Assembly (NCBI GenBank): GCA_003154135.1
Contig: PMCN01000162.1
Location: 1,503-10,859, forward strand
Direction of reading: 5' to 3'
From: Acidimicrobiaceae bacterium
GTDB lineage: Bacteria > Actinomycetota > Acidimicrobiia > Acidimicrobiales > Ilumatobacteraceae
Length of the DNA: 9,357 bases
Position numbers and translations under genes: made by a program. Under the pieces are notes generated by a model, which was not told the origin of the DNA, ran no database searches, and was given only the letters and a program-made list of their open reading frames with translations. Below, piece after piece: positions 1-5,411 of the stretch; the first letter of the stretch is position 1; each line of letters begins with the position of its first letter.

Positions 1-1028
1 CCGAGTACGGGGCCATCCAGGTGCACCCCGATGGCAGCGCCACGATGATGGCCGGCACGTCGGCCCACGGTCAGGGCCACCAGACGGCGTTCGCGATGAT
101 CGTCAGCGACCAGACCGGCATTCCGGTCGACCGCATCCGGCTCGTGCAGAGCGACACCGACCTCGTGCGCTCCGGTGGTGGCACCGGCGGCTCGCGGTCG
201 CTGCAGCTGGGTGGGTCTGCCGTGCACCGCGCCACCGAGGCCATGGTCGACAAGGCCCGTCACCTCGCCGCACGGCTGCTCGAAGCCGATCCCGCCGACG
301 TGGTGGTCGACACCGTGGCGGGCACGGTGGGCGTGGCGGGCGTGCCGGCCTCGGCCCTCACCTGGGCGGCGCTGGCAGCCGCGGCCGAGCACGACGCCGA
401 CGCGGTCGACCACGCCGACGGCACGCTCGGCCTCGCCGCTCAGCTCGACTTCGACCAGGGCGCGGCCACGTTCCCGTTCGGCGCCCACATCGCCGTCGTC
501 GAGGTCGATCAAGACACGGGAAGGGTGACGTTGCTGCGCCACATCGCCGTCGACGACTGCGGCACCGTCATCAACCCTCTGCTCGTCGAAGGTCAGCAGC
601 ACGGTGGCGTCGCCGCCGGCGTGAGCCAGGCCATGTACGAGCTGTTCGCCTACGACGACGACGGCAACCCGCTCACCGGCAACTTCATGGACTACGCGCT
701 GCCGTCGGCCGCCGAGTTCCCGAGCTTCGAGGTGCACAGCACCGAGACGCCCACTCCGCTCAACCCGCTCGGCGCGAAGGGCATCGGTGAGGCCAGCACC
801 ATCGGCAGCACACCCGCCGTGCAGAACGCCATCATCGACGCCGTCGCCCACCTGGGGGTGCGCCACATCGACCTGCCGTGCACCAGCCAGCGGGTGTGGG
901 AGGCCATCCGTGCCGCCGAGGAGGGCACGTTGCCCGATCCGTGGCGCGAGCCGCCCTCGGTGTTCGCCCGGCTGGCCGCCGACCTGCACGTCGACGAGGC
1001 CGGCCTGAGCGCCGCCGAGGGAATCTGA
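1..1028 (+). CDS. Molybdopterin-binding (large) subunit of a xanthine dehydrogenase/CO dehydrogenase family enzyme, C-terminal part
   Basis: This is the catalytic subunit of an aerobic molybdenum hydroxylase, which uses a Mo-pterin cofactor to oxidise a small substrate in the cytoplasm, normally with FAD and 2Fe-2S partner subunits. The frame is open from base 3, so the gene starts upstream. The in-frame GTG at base 21 lies inside a conserved stretch (EYGAIQVHPDG) and is not the start. Visible motifs are GQGHQT (from base 69), a Gly-rich GGGTGGSRS cofactor loop (about 174-200), a D-CG-VINP segment (about 550-576), and GAKGIGE, whose Glu at 789-791 matches the catalytic glutamate of the family. 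About 341 residues are present of a usual 750-800. The active-site loop that separates true CO dehydrogenase (form I) from related enzymes is outside the window, so the substrate is unknown. The stop TGA lies 44 bp before the desaturase gene. The family call is firm; the substrate call is open. Confidence 0.93.
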   Translation, partial: EYGAIQVHPDGSATMMAGTSAHGQGHQTAFAMIVSDQTGIPVDRIRLVQSDTDLVRSGGGTGGSRSLQLGGSAVHRATEAMVDKARHLAARLLEADPADVVVDTVAGTVGVAGVPASALTWAALAAAAEHDADAVDHADGTLGLAAQLDFDQGAATFPFGAHIAVVEVDQDTGRVTLLRHIAVDDCGTVINPLLVEGQQHGGVAAGVSQAMYELFAYDDDGNPLTGNFMDYALPSAAEFPSFEVHSTETPTPLNPLGAKGIGEASTIGSTPAVQNAIIDAVAHLGVRHIDLPCTSQRVWEAIRAAEEGTLPDPWREPPSVFARLAADLHVDEAGLSAAEGI

Positions 1029-1037
1029 GCCGCCCTA

Positions 1038-1049
1038 CCTACCGGTAGG
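1038..1049. promoter_or_regulatory. Perfect 12-bp palindrome, candidate repressor operator
   Basis: CCTACCGGTAGG equals its own reverse complement. It sits in the 44-bp gap before the desaturase gene. It ends 9 bp before the -10 box and covers the place where the -35 element and spacer would be, so a bound dimer should block RNA polymerase. TetR-type regulators often use short perfect palindromes with a CCGG centre, and desaturase genes are often lipid-responsive. This combination makes an operator plausible. No regulator that would bind it can be identified from the window, and no second copy was seen. Confidence 0.5.
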
Positions 1050-1058
1050 AAGGTCGGC

Positions 1059-1064
1059 TATGAT
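1059..1064 (+). promoter_or_regulatory. -10 box of the desaturase promoter, probably leaderless
   Basis: TATGAT differs from TATAAT at one position. It ends 8 nt before the ATG at 1073, which would place the transcription start at or next to the A of the start codon. No convincing -35 element is seen at the usual spacing; that region is occupied by the palindrome at 1038-1049. There is no Shine-Dalgarno sequence at the proper distance, which agrees with a leaderless mRNA. Confidence 0.55.
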
Positions 1065-1072
1065 GGACAGCA

Positions 1073-2137
1073 ATGACTGACCAGCCGACGCTCGTCCGTG
1101 ACCGCACCCACTCGCTCAACGATGTGCGTGCCATCATTCCCGAGACCTGTTACCGCAGGTCAGCGGGCCGTGCAACCCTCGCGCTGATCCAGGCGCTGGT
1201 GCTGTGGGTGCTGCCCGTGGTGGCACTGGCGTTCACCGATCGCTGGTGGGCGCTGCTCGTGCTCTGGCCGCTCGCCGGCCTCGGGGTCGCCGGTCTGTTC
1301 GTGCTGGGTCACGACGCCTCGCACGGTGCGCTGCTCGACTCGCGCAAGGTGAACCGCCTGGTGGCCCAGGTGTGCATGGCGCCGAGCGCCCACGTGGAAG
1401 CTGCGTGGGACCTCGGCCACAACCGCATCCACCACGGCTACACCACCCGCCAGGGGTTCGACTTCGTGTGGCATCCGCTCACCGTCGACGAGTTCCGGCA
1501 CCTCGGCACGCTCGGCCGCCTGCGCCACCGCCTCGAATGGTCGTGGATGGGCTCGGGCGCCTACTTCCTGCGCACCGTGTGGTGGGACAAGATGTGGCGC
1601 TACAACGCGCCCGGCAAGCGCCGCAACGCGATCATCCGCGACAAGTCGGTGCTCACCGTGGCCATGGCGCTCGCCGTCGCCGGCCTCGCCGTCATCGGTG
1701 CCTTCACCGGTGGCTGGCTCACCGCCATCTGGCTCCCCATCAAGCTGTTCGTGGTGCCGTTCCTGTTGTTCGTGCACATCATCGGCTGGACCGTGTACGT
1801 GCACCACGTGGCGCCCGACATCCGCTGGTGGAGCCGCAAGGAGTGGACCCAGTTCCACGGTCAGATGGACTCCACCACCATCTTGAAGGTGCCCGCCGTC
1901 GTCAACCGGTTGTGGTTCTACAACATCTTCGTGCACGTGCCGCACCACGTCGACGCCCGCATCCCGTTCCACCAGCTGCCCAAGGCCGCCGAGGCCATCA
2001 AGGCCGCCTACCCCGACACGGTGCGCGCCAGCCGCCTGTCGTGGCGCGAGTACCTGCGCACCGCCCGCACCTGCAAGCTGTACGACTTCGAGGTCGGCAC
2101 CTGGTTGCCCTACTCGGCCGCCCGCGTGGCCAACTGA
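1073..2137 (+). CDS. Membrane fatty acid desaturase (di-iron, three histidine boxes)
   Basis: This 354-residue integral membrane protein should insert a double bond into a fatty acyl chain using a non-haem di-iron centre, O2 and an electron donor. All three histidine boxes are present: HDASH at residues 80-84, HNRIHH at 116-121 and HVPHH at 288-292, with an extra HH pair at 244-245. Hydrophobic segments near residues 34-54, 58-79, 192-212 and 217-240 give the four-helix layout of the family. The segment after box three (ARIPFHQLP) and the C-terminal CKLYDFE stretch resemble omega-6/delta-12-type acyl-lipid desaturases. Length is normal for the family. The ATG at 1073 is supported by the -10 box just upstream; the ATGs at 1060 and 1063 are in another frame. 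Regiospecificity cannot be read from sequence. A related hydroxylase or ketolase is less likely. The 3' end overlaps the convergent padR gene by 28 bp. Confidence 0.92.
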   Translation: MTDQPTLVRDRTHSLNDVRAIIPETCYRRSAGRATLALIQALVLWVLPVVALAFTDRWWALLVLWPLAGLGVAGLFVLGHDASHGALLDSRKVNRLVAQVCMAPSAHVEAAWDLGHNRIHHGYTTRQGFDFVWHPLTVDEFRHLGTLGRLRHRLEWSWMGSGAYFLRTVWWDKMWRYNAPGKRRNAIIRDKSVLTVAMALAVAGLAVIGAFTGGWLTAIWLPIKLFVVPFLLFVHIIGWTVYVHHVAPDIRWWSRKEWTQFHGQMDSTTILKVPAVVNRLWFYNIFVHVPHHVDARIPFHQLPKAAEAIKAAYPDTVRASRLSWREYLRTARTCKLYDFEVGTWLPYSAARVAN

Positions 2138-2646
2138 TCCAGGAACCGCAGCGCGGCATGTGACGCCTCGCTGCGCCACAGCGCCACCACGTCGATCGGC
2201 TCACCGGCCGGCATTGCCAGCGCGTCGCTGAGCTCGATCACCCGCGTGCGTTGCGCGGCGACCAGCGGCGCCGTGCCGATGCCGCACTCGTCGGCCAGCA
2301 CCAGCTTGAGCAGCAGCTCGGAGCGCAGGTCGCGCAGGTGCAGTACGGGCCGGCCGAGCCACCGTCGCAGCTGGGCGCGGCCCGAGCGGGTGTCGGCGAG
2401 GAGCGTGCGGTTGCCGCCGGCGATGCCGGGCTCTTCACCCACCGTGTGCACCAGGCCGCGCGCGACGAGCTGGTCGATCGATCGGTAGACGAGCGGCCGC
2501 GAGAGCGACCAGACGCGACCCACGTCGCCCGTCGGGCGCAGCCGTGCGGCCAACGCGAACCCGTGGCTCGGTGCCCGGTAGAGCAGGCCGAGGCAGGCCC
2601 ACTCGCCCAGCAGCAGCTCATCGTCGGAACGGGTCACGCCGACCAT
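2110..2646 (-). CDS. PadR-like winged-helix transcriptional regulator
   Basis: The 178-residue protein has an N-terminal winged-helix domain at about residues 14-85. It includes a GFALAARL helix (29-36), a probable recognition helix, LVYRSIDQLVARGLV (52-66), and a wing ending near NRTLLADT (79-86). A second, mostly helical part (about 90-178) resembles the C-terminal dimerisation helices of PadR-type proteins. Such proteins are usually ligand-responsive repressors. The gene is last in the order modB-modC-padR, 17 bp after modC, and so is probably cotranscribed. Its ligand and target are unknown; molybdate control is a guess from position. The ATG at 2646 is the first suitable start after modC. 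It has no clear ribosome binding site, so translation may be coupled to modC. An in-frame GTG three codons later is possible. Its last 28 bp overlap the opposite desaturase gene. Confidence 0.78.
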   Translation of the reverse strand: MVGVTRSDDELLLGEWACLGLLYRAPSHGFALAARLRPTGDVGRVWSLSRPLVYRSIDQLVARGLVHTVGEEPGIAGGNRTLLADTRSGRAQLRRWLGRPVLHLRDLRSELLLKLVLADECGIGTAPLVAAQRTRVIELSDALAMPAGEPIDVVALWRSEASHAALRFLDQLATRAAE

Positions 2647-2663
2647 CGTGTCACGCCGCGGGT

Positions 2664-3722
2664 TCAGGTCGGGTAGGCATCGATGTCGGTCGCCTTGGCG
2701 CTGGCCCACACCTCGTCGCCGGCGGCCAATCGCAACGCAGTGAGCGCTGCCACCGTGATCTCGGCGGTCAGCGGCAGCGCTCCGCTGATGCCCACTCGAG
2801 CGCGGTCGCCCTGCAGGTCGATGTCGGCCACCTGGCCCGCCCACATGTTGCGCGGGCTGCTGCTGTCCATGTCGTCGAGGTGGCGGTGCAGCGAGACGGC
2901 CTGGGGCCGGATGACCGCGAACACGTCGCCGCGGCGCTCGTCGGCGATCACCACGCGCGCGCCCGAGGCGGTGATCAACACCCCGTCGGCGAGCGTGCCG
3001 CGCACGAGGTTGACGCCCACCAGGTCGGCGACGAACCGCGACCGCGGATGGCTGGTCACCTCGTCGAGCCTGCCCTCCTGCACGATGACCCCCTTGTCGA
3101 TGACGGCCACGCGGTCGGCGAGCGCGTAGGCGTCGATGGGGTCGTGGGTGACGAGCACGCGCATGCCGGGGAAGCTGGCGAGGTGGCGGCGCAGGTCGCG
3201 GCGAACGGTGGCCCGCGTCGCGGCATCGAGCGCCGACAGGGGCTCGTCGAGCAGCAGCACACGCGGCCCGCGAGCCAGTGCTCGTGCGAGCGCCACGCGC
3301 TGCGACTGCCCACCCGACAGCGCGGCGGGACGTTGCTTCGCGAACTCGGCCAGCTCGAGGCGTTCCAGCCACTCGCCGGCCTCGCGGCGCGCGGTCGCCT
3401 TGTCGTCGCCCCGCGCGCGCAGGCCGAACGCGACGTTCTCGAGCACCGACATGTGCTCGAACAGCAGGTGGTCCTGGAACATCATGCCCACCGGTCGTTG
3501 CTCCGGCGTGACGAACATGTCGAGGTACGGGTCGTCGACCACGACGTCGTCGATGCGAATGGTGCCGGCGTCGATGGCGAGCAACCCGGCGAGGCAACGC
3601 AGCAGCGTGCTCTTGCCCGCCCCGTTGGGTCCGAGCAGCGCGAGCACCTCGCCCGGTTGCACGGCAAGGTGCGCGTCGATGTCGAGCGAGCCCATCGCAC
3701 GGCGCACGATCGCGTCGAGCAT
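2664..3722 (-). CDS. modC: Molybdate ABC transporter ATP-binding protein ModC
   Basis: This is the cytoplasmic ATPase that drives molybdate (possibly tungstate) import through ModB. All ABC motifs are intact: Walker A GPNGAGKST (31-39), Q-loop Gln83, signature LSGGQSQ (135-141), Walker B LLLDE (156-160), D-loop SALD (163-166) and H-loop His193. A C-terminal region (about 235-352) fits the TOBE/Mop oxyanion-binding domain found in ModC, with a segment from about residue 294 onward matching the Mop-like repeat. The 352-residue length is typical of ModC. The ATG overlaps the modB stop in TGATG and is preceded by a GGAG at the right distance, so the two genes are translationally coupled. A sulfate or other oxyanion transporter is less likely given the partner ModB and the TOBE domain. 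Confidence 0.88.
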   Translation of the reverse strand: MLDAIVRRAMGSLDIDAHLAVQPGEVLALLGPNGAGKSTLLRCLAGLLAIDAGTIRIDDVVVDDPYLDMFVTPEQRPVGMMFQDHLLFEHMSVLENVAFGLRARGDDKATARREAGEWLERLELAEFAKQRPAALSGGQSQRVALARALARGPRVLLLDEPLSALDAATRATVRRDLRRHLASFPGMRVLVTHDPIDAYALADRVAVIDKGVIVQEGRLDEVTSHPRSRFVADLVGVNLVRGTLADGVLITASGARVVIADERRGDVFAVIRPQAVSLHRHLDDMDSSSPRNMWAGQVADIDLQGDRARVGISGALPLTAEITVAALTALRLAAGDEVWASAKATDIDAYPT

Positions 3723-4540
3723 CAGCGCAGCTCCGCCACTCGACCGAACCACCGGTCGCGTAGGCCGACGAGCACGCCGAACGAGATGGCGATGAGCAGC
3801 AGTGCGAGCATGATCGCCTGCTGGGGGTTCGATTCGAGCGCGAGGTAGACGGCAAGCGGCAGGGTCTGCGTGGTGCCGGGGAAGTTGCCGGCAAAGGTGA
3901 CCGTGGCCCCGAACTCGCCCAGCGCGCGGGCCCATGCGAGCACGGCGCCGGCGGTCAGCGCGGGGCGGATCGCGGGCAGCGTGACGCGTCGGAACGTGTA
4001 CCACCGCGACGCGCCGAGGGTGCGAGCGGCGTCGTCGAAGCGCAGGTCGAGCTGACGCAGCGCAGCTTCGACGGTGATGATGAGGAACGGCATCGCGACG
4101 AAGGTCTGCGCCACCACCACACCGGCGAGGGTGAAGGGCAGCCTGATGCCGAACCAGTGGTCGAGCCATTGGCCCACGAGGCCGCGACGACCGAGCGCGA
4201 AGAACAGGGCAACACCGCCGACCACCGGCGGGAGCACCATCGACAGCGTGCACAGCGCGCGCACCAGCGACCGTCCACGGAACTCGCTGCGCGCGAGCAA
4301 CCACGCGAGTGGCACGCCGAACAGCACGGAGAGCGCGGTGGCCCACAGCGACGAGATCAGCGAGAGGCGCAGTGCGGTGAGCGTCTCGTGGTCGCTGAGG
4401 TAGGTCCAGGCGTGCGACCACGGTGCTCGCCACAACAGGCCTACGAGCGGGAGCGCGAAGAACAGCACGGCGACGATCGCGAGCGCCACCACCGGGATGG
4501 GCAGCCGCGTGCGGGTGTCGCGTACGCGGCGTTCGGCCAT
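3722..4540 (-). CDS. modB: Molybdate ABC transporter permease ModB
   Basis: This 272-residue inner-membrane protein forms the channel of the molybdate importer as a dimer. It has about six hydrophobic segments (near residues 14-36, 58-82, 97-117, 137-157, 193-212 and 240-260). It also has the EAA loop that docks on ModC (about 158-194, with EAALRQLD at the start, the conserved G at 176 and LPAIRPAL at 188-195). The stretch GEFGATVTFAGN (208-219) followed by PGTTQTLPLAVY (221-232) is characteristic of ModB and its CysT/CysW relatives. The ATG at 4540 is chosen because a -10 box lies 6 nt upstream, although the frame stays open further, to 4618. It is the first gene of the operon. modA, for the substrate-binding protein, is not adjacent: the gene upstream is a divergent methyltransferase. 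Confidence 0.88.
   Translation of the reverse strand: MAERRVRDTRTRLPIPVVALAIVAVLFFALPLVGLLWRAPWSHAWTYLSDHETLTALRLSLISSLWATALSVLFGVPLAWLLARSEFRGRSLVRALCTLSMVLPPVVGGVALFFALGRRGLVGQWLDHWFGIRLPFTLAGVVVAQTFVAMPFLIITVEAALRQLDLRFDDAARTLGASRWYTFRRVTLPAIRPALTAGAVLAWARALGEFGATVTFAGNFPGTTQTLPLAVYLALESNPQQAIMLALLLIAISFGVLVGLRDRWFGRVAELR
3731..3734 (-). promoter_or_regulatory. Ribosome binding site of modC
   Basis: GGAG on the minus strand lies 8 nt before the modC ATG and inside the end of modB. It is the clearest Shine-Dalgarno-like sequence in the window, and it supports the modC start at 3722 and translation of modC as an internal operon gene. Confidence 0.55.
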
Positions 4541-4546
4541 GGGCGC

Positions 4547-4552
4547 ACAATA
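4547..4552 (-). promoter_or_regulatory. -10 box of the modBC-padR operon, probably leaderless
   Basis: On the minus strand the hexamer reads TATTGT, fitting TANNNT. It ends 6 nt before the modB ATG, which places the transcription start at the start codon. There is no Shine-Dalgarno sequence and no clear -35. The expected -35 region (about 4569-4575) coincides with that of the divergent methyltransferase promoter. Confidence 0.5.
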
Positions 4553-4592
4553 GTCATCGAGTGAACGCTCGGGTCGGTCGGCCGTTCGCGGG

Positions 4593-4598
4593 TACCGT
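4593..4598 (+). promoter_or_regulatory. -10 box of the methyltransferase gene, probably leaderless
   Basis: TACCGT fits the TANNNT pattern and ends 6 nt before the GTG start at 4605, the same geometry as the modB promoter on the other strand. No Shine-Dalgarno sequence precedes the GTG. The match is weaker than TATGAT in front of the desaturase because the inner bases are G/C-rich. Confidence 0.4.
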
Positions 4599-4604
4599 GC
4601 GGGC

Positions 4605-5348
4605 GTGGCGCAGAACATCTACGACGACGAGGGCTTCTTCGCGGGTTACGCCACGCTGCCGCGCTCGGTGGAGGGTCTCGACGGTGCACCGGAGTGGCCC
4701 ACGCTGCGGGCCATGCTGCCGCCGCTGGCCGGTCGTCGCGTGGTCGACCTCGGCTGCGGGTACGGCTGGTTCTGCCGATGGGCCGCGTCGGAGGGCGCCG
4801 CGTCGGTGCTGGGCATCGACCTGTCGGCGCGCATGCTCGAGAAGGCCACCGCGCACACGGACGACGCGCGCATCACCTACCGCCGCGCCGATCTCGACCA
4901 GCTGGCGCTCGACGGTGACGTGTTCGACGTGGCGTACAGCTCGCTCACCGTGCACTACCTCGTGCACCTCGACGCGCTCCTCACCCAGGTGCACCGGTCG
5001 CTCGTTCCCGGCGGCCACTTCGTCTTCTCGGCCGAGCATCCGGTCTACACGGCGCCGTCCGCCCCCCAGTTCGTCACCGGCGACGTGGGCGGCACGGTGC
5101 GCAGGGTGTGGCCGCTCGACGGGTACCTGCGCGAGGGCCCGCGCGTGACCAACTGGTTCGCCGATGGCGTGGTGAAGCAGCATCGCACCATCGGCACCTA
5201 TCTGCGGCTCCTGCGCGACGCAGGCTTCACCGTGCGCGACCTGTGCGAGTGGGGTCCCACCGACGAGCAGGTTGCGGTGGTGCCCGAGTGGTCGGTCGAG
5301 CAGGACCGGCCGATGTTCATGCTCGTGCACGCGGTTCGCAGCGACTGA
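4605..5348 (+). CDS. Class I SAM-dependent methyltransferase, substrate unknown
   Basis: This soluble 247-residue protein has a Rossmann-type methyltransferase fold. Motif I is VVDLGCGYG (46-54), which binds the methionine part of SAM. The acidic residue after strand 2 is Asp72 in GIDLS, and Asp96 in RRADLD fits adenine contact. The motif IV region FDVAYSSLTVHYL (107-119) is followed by LVPGGHFVFS (133-142). The C-terminal half (about 145-247) forms a lid and substrate region rich in aromatic residues. The N-terminal NIYDDEGFFAGY and LPRSVEGLDGAPEW segments are typical of a widespread uncharacterised small-molecule methyltransferase family. The GTG start is chosen because these conserved residues begin right after it and a -10-like hexamer lies 6 nt upstream. 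The gene is divergent from modB and 63 bp before the LAL regulator, so it could be read together with that gene. The substrate cannot be assigned. Confidence 0.85.
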   Translation: MAQNIYDDEGFFAGYATLPRSVEGLDGAPEWPTLRAMLPPLAGRRVVDLGCGYGWFCRWAASEGAASVLGIDLSARMLEKATAHTDDARITYRRADLDQLALDGDVFDVAYSSLTVHYLVHLDALLTQVHRSLVPGGHFVFSAEHPVYTAPSAPQFVTGDVGGTVRRVWPLDGYLREGPRVTNWFADGVVKQHRTIGTYLRLLRDAGFTVRDLCEWGPTDEQVAVVPEWSVEQDRPMFMLVHAVRSD

Positions 5349-5411
5349 GCATCTGTTCGTATCTCGGCCGGCGCTGCCCGGTCGTTGTCGACGGTGGGCA
5401 AGAATGCAGCC

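Noticed and set aside
1..1028. Naming the left gene as coxL, CO dehydrogenase large subunit
   Set aside because: The diagnostic active-site loop is outside the window, and many related oxidoreductases share the motifs that are visible here.
1160..2179. A 339-codon minus-strand open frame opposite the desaturase
   Set aside because: The translation is rich in His, Gly, Val and Gln without motifs, and the opposite strand carries all three desaturase histidine boxes.
2647..3894. Upstream extension of the padR frame through modC, giving a 594-codon frame
   Set aside because: The extension is an Arg/Ala/Pro-rich shadow of modC in another frame. The conserved winged helix starts just after the ATG at 2646.
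4541..4618. Extended N-terminus for modB starting at 4618
   Set aside because: The added residues show no membrane or signal character and would cross the divergent promoter and the methyltransferase start. The ATG at 4540 has a -10 box at the proper place.
5349..5411. Possible terminator or promoter between the methyltransferase and LAL genes
   Set aside because: GC-rich inverted pieces around CGGCCGGCGC do not form a convincing hairpin with a T run, and the only -10-like hexamer (AAGAAT) is weak.
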